The notes under the pieces: model-generated
What the model saw: only the letters and a program-made list of their open reading frames with translations
Database searches by the model: none
Told to the model about the DNA's origin: nothing
NCBI RefSeq assembly: GCF_017848645.1
Contig: NZ_JAFEIF010000024.1
Span: 19,988-83,987, forward strand
Origin: Limnohabitans sp.
GTDB taxonomy: Bacteria > Pseudomonadota > Gammaproteobacteria > Burkholderiales > Burkholderiaceae_C
Direction: 5' to 3'
Length of the DNA stretch: 64,000 nucleotides
Position numbers and translations under genes: made by a program
In this document: in pieces, positions 10,020-19,941 of the stretch
Numbering within the stretch: position 1 is the stretch's first letter
Layout of the letters: every line of letters begins with the position of its first letter

Positions 10020-10586
10020 TTGGCCTCGGACACCGACATTTCTGATTTCCTCAAAAGCGTGGAGAAGAAAGCCTTCAAACGGGCCTACTACCACGTGGGC
10101 GACGAGGAGGGAGCCCTGGACATTGTGCAAGACAGCATGATCAAGCTGTGCAGCCATTACTCGGACAAACCAGCACAAGAGCTGCCCTTGCTGTTCCAGC
10201 GGATCTTGTCCAACACCGTGCTCGACTGGTTTCGCCGCCGCAAGACGCGCAATGCCCTGTTTTCCAACCTGGACGATTTTGACCACCGCGATGACTTGGG
10301 CGACTTTGACCTGCTCGAAGTCACCACCGGTGATGCCGATGCACCCGCCAGCCAAAGCGCCGAACAATGGCTCGGACGGGTGCAAACCCTGGAACACATT
10401 GAAAAAGCCATCATGAGCTTGCCTGCACGTCAACGAGAAGCCTTCCTATTGCGTTATTGGGAGGAGCTGGACGTGGCTGAAACTGCCGCCGTGATGGGCT
10501 GCTCCGAAGGCAGCGTCAAGACCCATTGCTCCCGCGCCATCCAGTCCTTGAGTAACACCTTGGCCCTCCAAGGCATGAAACCATGA
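10020..10586 (+). CDS. RNA polymerase sigma factor (ECF/sigma-70 type)
   Basis: Sigma-70 family protein of 188 aa. Region 2 lies around residues 15-70 (HVGDEEGALDIVQDSMIKL). Region 4 lies at the C-terminus, with LPARQREAFLLRYWEELDVAETA and the recognition helix CSEGSVKTHCSRAIQSL. The only start that keeps region 2 is TTG; no in-frame ATG or GTG lies upstream near it, so initiation may be weak. Its stop overlaps the next ATG as ATGA. The neighbouring genes form a set common in Comamonadaceae, and the next one has a single membrane segment. Confidence 0.82.
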   Translation: MASDTDISDFLKSVEKKAFKRAYYHVGDEEGALDIVQDSMIKLCSHYSDKPAQELPLLFQRILSNTVLDWFRRRKTRNALFSNLDDFDHRDDLGDFDLLEVTTGDADAPASQSAEQWLGRVQTLEHIEKAIMSLPARQREAFLLRYWEELDVAETAAVMGCSEGSVKTHCSRAIQSLSNTLALQGMKP

Positions 10587-11035
10587 AAAATTCCCAGACA
10601 TCGACCACCGCCACCACCGCCGACATGGACCTTTGGGGCCGAACTTTGGCCGCGCAATTGAATGTGGCCTCGCAGGATCTGGGACACGACATCGGCGAGC
10701 GTCTGCGCGTGGCTCGCCAAATGGCCCTGAAGTCTCGTCCTATGCCGCAACGCCTGATGCGCCACAGCCTGGCCGTGCAAGCCAACGGCACACTCAGCGG
10801 GCCACCCGACGAGGGCCTCAACTTGTGGCGCATCCTGGCCTCGGCACTGCCTTTGTTGGCCCTGGTGTCGGGCCTGATGTTCATCCAGACGCTGCAGCAA
10901 GACCTGGCCGAGTCCGACATCGCCTCGCTCGACTCGGCCCTGCTGCTCGACGAACTGCCACCGGACGCCTATACCGACCCTGGTTTCGTGCAGTTCCTGA
11001 AAATCCAGCTCCATCAAGACACACGGCATGACTGA
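10583..11035 (+). CDS. DUF3619-like membrane protein, possibly anti-sigma
   Basis: A 150-aa protein with one hydrophobic segment (about residues 85-103, LALVSGLMF), a cytoplasmic N-terminal half rich in basic residues and an acidic C-terminal part. It starts within the stop of the sigma-factor gene and overlaps the next gene by eight bases. The family resembles DUF3619. The layout, one transmembrane helix directly coupled to a sigma gene, is typical of anti-sigma factors, but no zinc-binding or ASD motif is seen, so this role is only inferred. Confidence 0.7.
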   Translation: MKNSQTSTTATTADMDLWGRTLAAQLNVASQDLGHDIGERLRVARQMALKSRPMPQRLMRHSLAVQANGTLSGPPDEGLNLWRILASALPLLALVSGLMFIQTLQQDLAESDIASLDSALLLDELPPDAYTDPGFVQFLKIQLHQDTRHD

Positions 11036-11840
11036 AACGGGTTGGACGTTTGACTTTCAACGCGCAGCCGAGCCGACTGCACGTCGACGACGCCTGCACT
11101 GGCTCAGACCCAGCGTGGGCCCATGCTTGCTGGCTGGCCTGGCCCTGAGCTGGGCTTTGCAAGTGGGCTCACAAACACCGACCGCCCCATCCGCCGCGGC
11201 CCCAGCCTCGACCGAACCACAGGCGTTGTTGCCCAATGCCTCCGCACCAGCCAGCGTTTATGGCGCCCCTCCCGCTGATCCGGCCATGCCGGCCACACCG
11301 GCACTGGGCAACAGCGCGCAAGTGCCCTCGGCTTCCAGTGCCACCAACAGTTCTCCCGCCCCCGACTCGGGCGCCTGGCAGTCCTTGAGCAAGCGTCAAA
11401 AATTGGCCCTGGCCCCTTTGGCCGGGGAGTGGCATGAACTGACGGCTCAGCAACGCCAAAAATGGCTGGCCTTGTCCAGAAACTTTTTCCAGCTCAGCGA
11501 CGAGGAACAGCTGACCCTGCACAGCCGCATGGGCGAATGGGCAGCCCTCAGTCCTCGCCAGCGCAGCCAAGCGCGTTTTCACTTCAATGCCACACAATCC
11601 CTGTCTGCCCAGGACAAACGGGCCCAGTGGGAGGCCTACCAGGCGTTGTCCGACCAGGAAAAAAGCAAGCTGTCTTCTGGCCCCAAGCCTCCCGTCAAAA
11701 GTGCTGCCCGCAGCTTTGCGCCGCCCAGCACCCGCTTGGTCAGCCCGCCTCTGCTGCCCGTCAATGCCACACGGGCCGTGCAGCGGGTCGCCCCCTCCAA
11801 GCCGATCCACCCCAAAACCTTGTTGCCTCAGCCCTCTTGA
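11028..11840 (+). CDS. DUF3106 domain protein
   Basis: A 270-aa protein with an N-terminal hydrophobic stretch (about 30-48) that acts as signal or anchor, then an Ala/Pro/Ser-rich linker. A helical region (about 120-190) repeats W-x-x-L-[ST]-x-x-[QE]-[RQ]-like units (HELTAQQRQKW, AALSPRQRSQA, QALSDQEKSK), as in DUF3106. It is probably exported. It overlaps the preceding gene by eight bases, so it belongs to the sigma-factor operon. Its molecular role is unknown. Confidence 0.75.
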   Translation: MTETGWTFDFQRAAEPTARRRRLHWLRPSVGPCLLAGLALSWALQVGSQTPTAPSAAAPASTEPQALLPNASAPASVYGAPPADPAMPATPALGNSAQVPSASSATNSSPAPDSGAWQSLSKRQKLALAPLAGEWHELTAQQRQKWLALSRNFFQLSDEEQLTLHSRMGEWAALSPRQRSQARFHFNATQSLSAQDKRAQWEAYQALSDQEKSKLSSGPKPPVKSAARSFAPPSTRLVSPPLLPVNATRAVQRVAPSKPIHPKTLLPQPS

Positions 11841-11984
11841 ATTGGATGGGCCTGGTTCAGTTGCCCATTTGCGCCACAATCGGCTTAAACAACTGAGCGC
11901 TCGCCAACCTCGCTGAAAAGCACAAAACTGGACGATTGAGGCGCTCAAGCCCGACGCCCCCCTCTTCAAAATTCCATTGCTCCC

Positions 11985-12518
11985 ATGACACAGCGCGTGC
12001 CCGCTTCACCGACGCCCCCCACCCCCGTGCCCACTGCATCCGACCCTCTGGCTGCACCCTCGCTCAAACGCCGCATGGCCTGCTGGCTTTACGAAGGCAT
12101 GCTGCTCTTCGGGGTTGTGTTCATTGCGGGCTATCTGTTCGGCAGCCTCAGCCAAACTCGCCACGCTCTGGACAACCGGCCCGGCTTGCAGGCTTTCCTG
12201 TTTTTGATTCTTGGCATTTACTTCACCTGGTTCTGGCACCGGGGCCAGACCCTGGCCATGAAAACCTGGCACATCCGGGTGGTCTCAGCCTCGGGGCAGC
12301 CCTTGAGCCAGCGCCGTGCCTTGTTGCGCTATGTGCTCAGCTGGCTCTGGTTTTTACCGCCCCTTTTGCTGACCTTGCCCTTTGGCCTGCAACCGGGCCA
12401 AGTCGGCTTGCTGATCATGGTCTGGATCATCGTCTGGGCCTTGCTCAGCCGTTTTCAAGCCCAAAAACAATTCTGGCACGACGTCTGGGCGGGCACCCGC
12501 CTCGTCAACTACCGCTGA
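11985..12518 (+). CDS. RDD family membrane protein
   Basis: Polytopic inner-membrane protein of 177 aa with an RDD domain. After a Pro-rich N-terminus come about four hydrophobic helices (roughly 31-55, 66-85, 105-130, 136-152). The second loop has the family pattern GQTLAMKTWHIRVV, and the last helix ends near the motif FWHDVWAGTRLV. Function of the family is unclear. It lies between the DUF3106 gene and the LOG gene, with a gap of about 140 bp on its upstream side. Confidence 0.82.
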   Translation: MTQRVPASPTPPTPVPTASDPLAAPSLKRRMACWLYEGMLLFGVVFIAGYLFGSLSQTRHALDNRPGLQAFLFLILGIYFTWFWHRGQTLAMKTWHIRVVSASGQPLSQRRALLRYVLSWLWFLPPLLLTLPFGLQPGQVGLLIMVWIIVWALLSRFQAQKQFWHDVWAGTRLVNYR

Positions 12519-12535
12519 AACCCTTTGCCTACCCC

Positions 12536-13150
12536 ATGACGACTTCAGACCATGCCAGCAGCAAGGCTGCACCTGCTTTCTCCATCTGCGTCTATTGCGG
12601 CTCCAAACCTGGCAACTCGCCTGAATTTGCACAAATTGCCGTACAAGTGGGCAGCTGGATCGGTGCGCATGGCGGCCAATTGGTCTATGGCGGTGGGCGC
12701 AACGGCCTGATGGGCTTGGTGGCCGAAGCCACGCTGGCCGCAGGCGGCACCGTGGTGGGCATCATCCCCACGGCGCTGGTCGAAAAGGAATGGGCGCACC
12801 ACGGCTGCACCGAGCTGCATGTGGTGGACACCATGCACGAGCGCAAACGCCTGATGGCCGAGAAAGCCGACGCGTTTTTGGCCTTGCCCGGCGGCATCGG
12901 CACCTTCGAAGAGTTGTTTGAAGTCTGGACCTGGCGTCAGCTGGGCTACCACGACAAACCCGTGGGCATCCTCAACAGCAACGGTTACTACGATGGCCTG
13001 ATGAGCTTCATTGGCCAGGTCGTCAAAGAGGGCTTCATGGCCGATTGGCAAACCGGCTTGGTGACCGTTGGAACCGCACCCGAAGTCTTGCTGCAAGATC
13101 TGGTGGAAGCGGCGGGCTTTTCACCACCCGCCAAAATCGAACTGCTTTGA
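12536..13150 (+). CDS. LOG family protein (TIGR00730 Rossmann fold)
   Basis: Predicted cytokinin riboside 5'-monophosphate phosphoribohydrolase of the lysine-decarboxylase-like LOG family, 204 aa. The family signature PGGIGTFEEL is present, together with the N-terminal CVYCGSKPG and the GGGRNGLMG loop. The ATG at 12536 is used because it precedes the Rossmann strand; the open frame runs further upstream through the RDD gene but has no family resemblance there. Physiological substrate in bacteria is uncertain (nucleotide hydrolysis). Confidence 0.88.
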   Translation: MTTSDHASSKAAPAFSICVYCGSKPGNSPEFAQIAVQVGSWIGAHGGQLVYGGGRNGLMGLVAEATLAAGGTVVGIIPTALVEKEWAHHGCTELHVVDTMHERKRLMAEKADAFLALPGGIGTFEELFEVWTWRQLGYHDKPVGILNSNGYYDGLMSFIGQVVKEGFMADWQTGLVTVGTAPEVLLQDLVEAAGFSPPAKIELL

Positions 13151-13193
13151 ATGGGGGTGAGCGGCGGGCCTGACGGCCAACGCCCGCACCCGA

Positions 13194-13568
<375 letters not shown>

Positions 13569-15242
13569 TCAGGCGCGAAACTTGTTGGTCATAGGATAAC
13601 GCCAATCCTTGCCAAAACTGCGGTGCGTCACGCGAATGCCCACAGGCGACTGGCGGCGTTTGTACTCGTTGAGCTTGATCAGGCGCGTGACTTTTTCCAC
13701 ATCGGCACGCTCAAAGCCATCGGCAATCAAAGCTTCCACACCCTCGTCGTTTTCCATATAGCGCTGGATGATCGCGTCCAGCACCTCGTAAGCTGGCAAG
13801 CTGTCCTGGTCTTTCTGGTCGGGGCGCAGCTCGGCGCTGGGCGGGCGGGTGATGATGCGCTCGGGAATCGGTTGGCTGCCCGTGCCATAGGGGTCATTCA
13901 GGTTGCGCCAGCGGGCCAGGTCGAACACGCGGGTCTTGACCACGTCCTTGATGACCGCAAAACCGCCCGCCATGTCGCCATACAGCGTGCAGTAGCCCGT
14001 GGCCATTTCGCTTTTGTTGCCGGTGGTCAGCACAATCGCCCCGGTCTTGTTGGACAGCGCCATGAGCAGCGTGCCGCGGATGCGCGCCTGGATGTTTTCT
14101 TCGGTCGTGTCTTCCTTCAAACCCTCAAACTGGGCCGACAGCGCCAGCTTGAAGCCATCAAACAAAGGCGCGATCGAGATTTCGTCATACCGAACACCCA
14201 AGCGCTTGACCATGTCGCGCGAATCGATCCAGCTGATGTCGGCCGTGTAGGGCGAGGGCATCATCACCGCGTGGATCTTGTCGGCGCCAATGGCATCCAC
14301 TGCGATGGCCAGCACCAGCGCCGAATCGATGCCGCCCGAGAGGCCCAAAATCGCGCCCTTGAAGCCGTTCTTACCCAAATAATCGCGCACGCCCAGCACC
14401 AGCGCATCCCACAGCTCGGCATCGGCGCTGGCCATGGGCACCAAGGCCTCGGGTGCAGCGCTCAAGTCCACACCTTGCTGGCCAACCGATGCCTGCACTG
14501 CCAAATCGGCCTCGCGAAAGCCCTCGGCCCGCGCCACGGTTTCGCCTTGGGCATTGAGCGCAAAAGAGCGGCCTTCAAAAATCACCTCGTCTTGCCCACC
14601 GACCAGGTGCGCGTAAACCAGGGGCAAACCGCTGTCAGCCACGCGCTCACGCATGCGATGCTCGCGCTCTGGGCCTTTGCCCGCATGAAAAGGTGAAGCG
14701 TTCAACACCGCCAGCACCTGCGCCCCAGCGTCTCGCGCCAATCGAGCCGGTTCGTCGAACCAGGCGTCTTCGCAAATGAGCAGCCCCACACGTACGCCTT
14801 CGACCTCAAAGACCCCCACCCCGTTGCCGGGTGAGAAATAGCGGCGCTCGTCAAACACCTGGTAGTTGGGCAGCTCGCGCTTGTCGTAAGCGCAGACCAC
14901 CTGCCCTTCGCACAAGACGCTCGCGCGGTTGTGGCGGCGCGTCACGGCCACGCTGCGGGTGCGCACGCCACCACCTTCGGGGTGGCCCACCACCACATGC
15001 AGGCCCTTTAACCCAGCCAGTTCGCGGGCCACCGTTTTCAGGGCATCATCACAGGCGTCAATGAAGGCCGGGCGCAGCAGCAGGTCTTCGGCCGCATAGC
15101 CGCAAATTGACAACTCGGGCGTGATCAACAGCCTGGCCCCCTGGGCATAAGCCGAGGTGGCGGCGTCGATGATTTTGCGGGCATTGCCCTGCATGTCACC
15201 GACGACAAAGTTGAGCTGGGCCACACGAATTTGGAGAGTCAT
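13569..15242 (-). CDS. nadE: Glutamine-dependent NAD+ synthetase
   Basis: Two-domain enzyme of 557 aa that amidates nicotinic acid adenine dinucleotide to NAD using glutamine. The N-terminal nitrilase-like glutaminase has the triad E43 (TPELSICGY), a lysine in KRELPNY (about 121-122) and C157 (LLICEDAW). The C-terminal synthetase has the ATP-pyrophosphatase P-loop SGGIDS (302-307). It is divergent to the FemAB-like gene, whose start lies five bases away, so the two promoters must overlap the neighbouring coding regions. glnB follows. Confidence 0.94.
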   Translation of the reverse strand: MTLQIRVAQLNFVVGDMQGNARKIIDAATSAYAQGARLLITPELSICGYAAEDLLLRPAFIDACDDALKTVARELAGLKGLHVVVGHPEGGGVRTRSVAVTRRHNRASVLCEGQVVCAYDKRELPNYQVFDERRYFSPGNGVGVFEVEGVRVGLLICEDAWFDEPARLARDAGAQVLAVLNASPFHAGKGPEREHRMRERVADSGLPLVYAHLVGGQDEVIFEGRSFALNAQGETVARAEGFREADLAVQASVGQQGVDLSAAPEALVPMASADAELWDALVLGVRDYLGKNGFKGAILGLSGGIDSALVLAIAVDAIGADKIHAVMMPSPYTADISWIDSRDMVKRLGVRYDEISIAPLFDGFKLALSAQFEGLKEDTTEENIQARIRGTLLMALSNKTGAIVLTTGNKSEMATGYCTLYGDMAGGFAVIKDVVKTRVFDLARWRNLNDPYGTGSQPIPERIITRPPSAELRPDQKDQDSLPAYEVLDAIIQRYMENDEGVEALIADGFERADVEKVTRLIKLNEYKRRQSPVGIRVTHRSFGKDWRYPMTNKFRA

Positions 15243-15246
15243 ACAG

Positions 15247-16434
15247 GTGCTGGAAAATTTGAGCTTGAATTATGTCACCCGGGTAGAGGATGACCTGCGC
15301 GGCATCGCGCCTGAGGCTTGGGACGGCTTGCTCGCACAGCAGGATGCGCCATCGCCCTTCATGCGGCATGCCTATTTGTCGGCCCTGCACACCAGCCAAT
15401 CGGCTGTGCCCGAGACCGGCTGGACGCTGCAAGTGCTCAGCTTGTGGCGCGAAACCCCCAATGGCCCTGCTTTGTCAGCAGCGTGCCCGCTCTACCTCAA
15501 GACCCACTCACGCGGCGAATATGTCTTTGACCACGCCTGGGCCGACGCCTACGAGCGCCATGGCCTGAACTACTACCCCAAGGCCCTGGTCGCGTCGCCC
15601 TTCACACCCGTGCCTGGCAGCCGTTTGCTGGCCGAGTCGGATGCCGCCCGCCAAGCCCTGCTGGCCGCCTTGCTGGATTTGTGCCAAACCAACGAGATCC
15701 CATCGCTGCACATCCTGTTTGGCAGCCCACAAGACTTGAAGGCTTGCGAGACGGCAGGTTTGCTGCAGCGCAGCCAGGTGCAATTCCATTGGCAAAACCA
15801 GGGCTGGCGCGACTTCGATGACTTTTTGAGCAGCCTGAACCAGGAAAAGCGCAAAAAAATCCGGCAAGAGCGCCGCAAAGTGGCTGAAGCGGGCGTGACC
15901 TTTCGCGCTGTGCGTGGCCCCGACATGACGGGCGATGACTGGGCCTTGTTGCTGCGCTGCTACCAGCAAACCTATTGGGAGCACGGCAACGCGCCCTATT
16001 TGAAGCCTGAGTTTTTCGAAGCCATGCGCCGTGACATGGCCGCCAATTGGCTGCTCTTTGTGGCCGAGCACGAGGGACAAGCCATGGGCATCAGCCTGAT
16101 CGGCCTGCACCTGAACGCCGCAGGCCACCCCGAAGTGGCTTATGGGCGCTACTGGGGAGCGCTGGCCCGGGTGGACTGCCTGCACTTTGAAGCTTGTTAT
16201 TACCAGCCCATCGAGTGGTGCATTCAGAATGGCGTCAAGCGGTTTGAAGGCGGCGCACAAGGTGAGCACAAAATGGCCCGCGCCCTGCTGCCCACGCCCA
16301 CACACAGCGCCCACTGGCTGGCGCACCCGGCTTTTTCAGAAGCGGTGGCGCGGTATTTGGAGCGCGAAAAATCGGGCATTGACAACTACATGGAGGCGCT
16401 GCAACAGCACTCGCCTTTGAAAAAACTGCCGTAA
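15247..16434 (+). CDS. FemAB/GNAT-like N-acyltransferase (COG3146)
   Basis: A protein of about 395 aa of the COG3146/PF04339 family, distant relatives of FemAB and GNAT acyltransferases. Recognisable blocks are HILFGSP, the QFHWQNQGW stretch, the basic EKRKKIRQERRK helix and the C-terminal RFEGGAQGEHKMARALLP motif. The GTG at 15247 is the first in-frame start that does not run into nadE on the other strand; no ATG suits. Substrate unknown. No membrane segment is seen. Confidence 0.82.
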   Translation: MLENLSLNYVTRVEDDLRGIAPEAWDGLLAQQDAPSPFMRHAYLSALHTSQSAVPETGWTLQVLSLWRETPNGPALSAACPLYLKTHSRGEYVFDHAWADAYERHGLNYYPKALVASPFTPVPGSRLLAESDAARQALLAALLDLCQTNEIPSLHILFGSPQDLKACETAGLLQRSQVQFHWQNQGWRDFDDFLSSLNQEKRKKIRQERRKVAEAGVTFRAVRGPDMTGDDWALLLRCYQQTYWEHGNAPYLKPEFFEAMRRDMAANWLLFVAEHEGQAMGISLIGLHLNAAGHPEVAYGRYWGALARVDCLHFEACYYQPIEWCIQNGVKRFEGGAQGEHKMARALLPTPTHSAHWLAHPAFSEAVARYLEREKSGIDNYMEALQQHSPLKKLP

Positions 16435-16455
16435 AAAAGCTGCAAAAAAACCCAA

Positions 16456-16491
16456 GAAAAACGCCTGCGCAGCGCAAACCGGGCAGGCGTT
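16456..16491 (-). terminator. Terminator after ppa
   Basis: A perfect 9-bp stem AACGCCTGC / GCAGGCGTT is followed by T5 on the minus strand. It lies between the convergent FemAB-like gene and ppa. Confidence 0.75.
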
Positions 16492-16536
16492 CAGCGGTTC
16501 AAGCGGCTTCAAACTGAAGCCACTGGACAAGACCCA

Positions 16537-17067
16537 TCAGGCCTTTTTGTAATTGGCGATGCCGTCCATCAGTTCCTTGGCGGCGGACTCCACGCCTTCC
16601 CAGCCCTTGACCTTGACCCACTTGCCTTTTTCCAGGTCTTTGTAGTGCTCAAAGAAGTGGGCGATCTGCTTGAGTTGCAATTCGTGCACATCGGACAAGG
16701 ACTTGATGTTGGCGTAGATGGGCAGGATTTTTTCGGTTGGGACGGCCAAAATCTTGCCGTCCATGCCGCCTTCGTCTTCCATCAACAAGATGCCAATGGC
16801 GCGGCAGGACACCACCACGCCCGGGGGCAAGGGGAAAGGCGTCATCACCAGCACGTCCACCGGGTCGCCATCACCGGCAATGGTTTGGGGCACATAGCCG
16901 TAGTTGGTGGGGTAGTGCATGGCGGTGCCCATGAAACGGTCCACAAACAAAGCGCCGGACTCTTTGTCCACTTCGTACTTCACAGGGTCGGAGTTCATCG
17001 GGATTTCGATGATCACGTTGAATGCGTCAGGTACTTTGCTGCCAGGGGTGACTTTGTTCAGGGACAT
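16537..17067 (-). CDS. ppa: Inorganic pyrophosphatase (family I)
   Basis: Soluble Mg-dependent enzyme of 176 aa that hydrolyses pyrophosphate and pulls biosynthetic reactions forward. The family signature DGDPVDVLV (about 65-73) holds the metal-binding aspartates. The N-terminal IEIPMNSDPVKYEVDK and the C-terminal FFEHYKDLEKGKWVKVKGW are typical. It is a single-gene unit with its own terminator; the aldehyde dehydrogenase diverges upstream. Confidence 0.95.
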   Translation of the reverse strand: MSLNKVTPGSKVPDAFNVIIEIPMNSDPVKYEVDKESGALFVDRFMGTAMHYPTNYGYVPQTIAGDGDPVDVLVMTPFPLPPGVVVSCRAIGILLMEDEGGMDGKILAVPTEKILPIYANIKSLSDVHELQLKQIAHFFEHYKDLEKGKWVKVKGWEGVESAAKELMDGIANYKKA

Positions 17068-17285
17068 GGTGTCTGCTTTTGAAAGTTAAGAGGAAACGAA
17101 AAATTCTAGGGATTAACCCCGATTTTACTTTCACCGGGCTTGCGAAATTCAAGCCGTGCTGTCCACGGCACCCGTGCAGCAACATTGACTTGCCCGCCAA
17201 ATCCTCTCAGGCCGCGTCGCGAAGCTGAGCGCAGCTCTGTCTCTTGCGTGATTTCCAAGACCGCCCCACCACCGACAATGGCGGC

Positions 17286-18719
17286 ATGCAACACAACTTC
17301 ATCGCCAACCAATCCACCCCCGCCCTGGCCGGCCAAACCATCGACGTGCTGGACCCCTCTGACGGGCAGGTGTTCGAGCAGATCCCGCGCAGCCAGGCGG
17401 CCGACATCGACCAGGCGGTGCAAGCGGCGCGGGCCGCCTTTCATGGTCCTTGGGGACGGCTGACCGGGGTGGAACGTGGGCGATTGCTGATGGCGCTGTC
17501 GCGCAAAGTGGCCGAACACGCGGGCGAATTGGCGGCGCTGGAGCAGCGCGACTGCGGCAAACCCACCAAACAGGCTGCGGCCGATGCGGTGGCTTTGGCC
17601 CGGTATTTCGAGTTTTATGCCGGCTCTTGTGACAAGCTGCACGGCGACACCCTGCCCTACCAAAACGGCTACAGCGTCTTGACCTGGCGCGAGCCGCACG
17701 GCGTGACGGGCCATGTGATCCCCTGGAATTACCCCATGCAGATTTTTGGCCGCAGCGTCGGCGGCGCATTGGCAGCGGGCAACGCCTGCGTCGTCAAGCC
17801 TGCCGAAGACGCGTGCCTGAGCCTGATCCGCGTGGCGCAGTTGGCGGCCGAAGTCGGCTTTCCGGCCGGCGCCTTGAACATCGTCACCGGTTATGGCCAC
17901 GAGGTGGGCGACGCGCTGGCCCGCCACCCCGGCATCGACCACATCAGTTTCACCGGCAGCCCCCGCGTGGGCACGCTCATTCAGCAAGTGGCCGCCGAGC
18001 GGCATTGCCCAGTCACCCTGGAGCTGGGCGGCAAAAGCCCCCAAATCATTTTTGACGACGCCGACCTGGACGCGGCCATTCCGGTGATCGTCAACGCCAT
18101 CGTGCAGAACTCGGGCCAGACCTGCAGCGCGGGCTCGCGGGTGCTGATCCAGCAAGGCATTTACGAGCCATTGCTCAAACGCCTGGGCGAAGCCTTTGGC
18201 CGCCTGCAAGTGGGCTCGGCCGCCATGAACTTGGACCTGGGGCCCCTGATCCGCGCCAGCCAGCTGGAGCGCGTGACCGGTTTTCTGGACCAGGCCCGCG
18301 CCGACGGCATCGCCACCGTGGCACAAGGTCAGATCGCGCCCGGCGTGCCCGCAGGTGGTTTCTACCAAGCCCCGGTGCTCTTGCGCGACGTGCCGGTGAT
18401 GCACCGTTTGGCGCAGGAAGAAGTCTTTGGCCCAGTGCTCTCGGCCATGGCCTTCCAAGACGAAGACCATGCCGTCGAGTTGGCCAATGCCACCGAGTTC
18501 GGCCTCGTCGCGGGCATCTGGACCCGCGACGGTGGCCGCCAGTTCCGCATGGCCAAACGCGTGCGCAGCGGCCAGGTGTTCATCAACAACTACGGCGCGG
18601 CTGGCGGGGTGGAGCTGCCCTTTGGGGGCGTCAAGTCATCGGGCTACGGCCGCGAAAAAGGCCTGGAAGCCCTGCTGGGCTTCACCACCCTCAAAACCGT
18701 GGCCATTGCGCACGGCTGA
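17286..18719 (+). CDS. NAD-dependent aldehyde dehydrogenase
   Basis: Aldehyde dehydrogenase superfamily enzyme of 477 aa. The catalytic glutamate is in LELGGKSP and the nucleophilic cysteine in NSGQTCSAGSR. The cofactor-binding motif is IPWNYPM, and the C-terminal motif is NNYGAAGGVELPFGGVKSSGYGREKG. Closest to betaine/gamma-aminobutyraldehyde-type dehydrogenases, but the substrate cannot be read from sequence. The ATG at 17286 is chosen as the conserved start; an in-frame extension of 14 codons is less likely. Confidence 0.9.
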   Translation: MQHNFIANQSTPALAGQTIDVLDPSDGQVFEQIPRSQAADIDQAVQAARAAFHGPWGRLTGVERGRLLMALSRKVAEHAGELAALEQRDCGKPTKQAAADAVALARYFEFYAGSCDKLHGDTLPYQNGYSVLTWREPHGVTGHVIPWNYPMQIFGRSVGGALAAGNACVVKPAEDACLSLIRVAQLAAEVGFPAGALNIVTGYGHEVGDALARHPGIDHISFTGSPRVGTLIQQVAAERHCPVTLELGGKSPQIIFDDADLDAAIPVIVNAIVQNSGQTCSAGSRVLIQQGIYEPLLKRLGEAFGRLQVGSAAMNLDLGPLIRASQLERVTGFLDQARADGIATVAQGQIAPGVPAGGFYQAPVLLRDVPVMHRLAQEEVFGPVLSAMAFQDEDHAVELANATEFGLVAGIWTRDGGRQFRMAKRVRSGQVFINNYGAAGGVELPFGGVKSSGYGREKGLEALLGFTTLKTVAIAHG

Positions 18720-18793
18720 GGCAAAAACGCCCTTGATTCGCGCTTGACCATGCCGCCTCAAAGGAGGTGGCGGCTCGTGCACAATCACCCGCT

Positions 18794-19936
18794 ATGTCTG
18801 AACGCGTCATTGCGCTGGTCGACCAGCGCCCCCCCAGCCTGCCCTTGCCCCCCTTGCCCGTGGGGCAAGACCTGAGCGCCCTGCCGCTGGACGGCCTGCG
18901 CCGCCCCTTGACCGATTTGCGCATCAGCGTGACCGACCGCTGCAACTTCCGCTGCAGTTACTGCATGCCCAAGGAAGTCTTTGACAAGGACTACGCCTAC
19001 CTGCCGCACAGCCAGCTGCTGAGTTTTGAGGAAATCACCCGCATCGCCAACGTGTTTGTAGGCCGGGGCGTGCGCAAAATCCGCCTGACGGGCGGTGAGC
19101 CCCTTCTGCGCAAAAACATCGAGATCCTGATCGAACAACTGGCCGTGTTGCGCACGCCCGACGGCCAGCCGCTCGATTTGACGCTGACCACCAACGGCTC
19201 GCTGTTGGCCCGCAAGGCCCAAAGCCTGAAAGACGCGGGTTTGCAACGCGTCACGGTGAGCCTGGACGGGCTGGATGATGCGGTGTTCCGGCAAATGAAC
19301 GACGTGGACTTCCCAGTGGCCGATGTGCTGGCCGGCATCGAAGCGGCGCGGGCGGCGGGCTTGGGGCCGATCAAGGTCAACATGGTGGTCAAGCGCGGCA
19401 CCAACGAGCACGAAATTCTGCCCATGGCCCGGCATTTCCGGGGCACGGGCATCGTGCTGCGCTTCATTGAATACATGGACGTGGGCGCGACGAATGGCTG
19501 GTGCATGGACGAGGTGCTGCCCAGCGCCGAGGTGATCCGCCTGCTGCAGACCGAGTTGCCGCTGGTGCAACTGGACCCGTCTGTTCCGGGCGAAACCGCC
19601 GAGCGCTGGGGTTACGCCAACGCCCAAGGTGAGTACGACCCGACTTTGGGCGAGGTGGGTGTGATCAGCAGCGTGACGCAGGCCTTTTGTGGCGACTGCA
19701 ACCGCGCCCGCCTGTCCACCGAAGGCCGTTTGTACCTGTGCCTGTTTGCCAGCCAAGGCTACGACCTGCGTCAGCTCTTGCGCGACCCCACACAAAGCGA
19801 CACCACACTGGCCGCCACGGTCGATGCCATCTGGCGCGGGCGCACCGACCAATACTCGCGCCTGCGCAGCCTGCGCGGGCCGGACACCACCAGCGGCCCC
19901 GGCCGTCGGGTGGAGATGAGCTACATCGGAGGCTGA
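18794..19936 (+). CDS. moaA: GTP 3',8-cyclase MoaA
   Basis: Radical SAM enzyme for the first step of molybdenum cofactor synthesis, acting with MoaC. The N-terminal 4Fe-4S site is C50-x3-C54-x2-C57 (CNFRCSYC). The C-terminal cluster ligands are in [18 protein letters not shown], and the protein ends in GG as expected. Length is 380 aa. It starts the run moaA-mobA-moeA. Only about 75 bp separate it from the aldehyde dehydrogenase, with a GC-rich hairpin that includes AAAGGAGG; this is too short for a Moco riboswitch. Confidence 0.95.
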   Translation: MSERVIALVDQRPPSLPLPPLPVGQDLSALPLDGLRRPLTDLRISVTDRCNFRCSYCMPKEVFDKDYAYLPHSQLLSFEEITRIANVFVGRGVRKIRLTGGEPLLRKNIEILIEQLAVLRTPDGQPLDLTLTTNGSLLARKAQSLKDAGLQRVTVSLDGLDDAVFRQMNDVDFPVADVLAGIEAARAAGLGPIKVNMVVKRGTNEHEILPMARHFRGTGIVLRFIEYMDVGATNGWCMDEVLPSAEVIRLLQTELPLVQLDPSVPGETAERWGYANAQGEYDPTLGEVGVISSVTQAFCGDCNRARLSTEGRLYLCLFASQGYDLRQLLRDPTQSDTTLAATVDAIWRGRTDQYSRLRSLRGPDTTSGPGRRVEMSYIGG

Positions 19937-19941
19937 AAGCC

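Noticed and set aside
18720..18793. GC-rich hairpin before moaA as a Moco riboswitch
   Set aside because: Only about 75 bp lie between the genes, and the conserved Moco-RNA core was not recognisable; it is treated as a plain hairpin.
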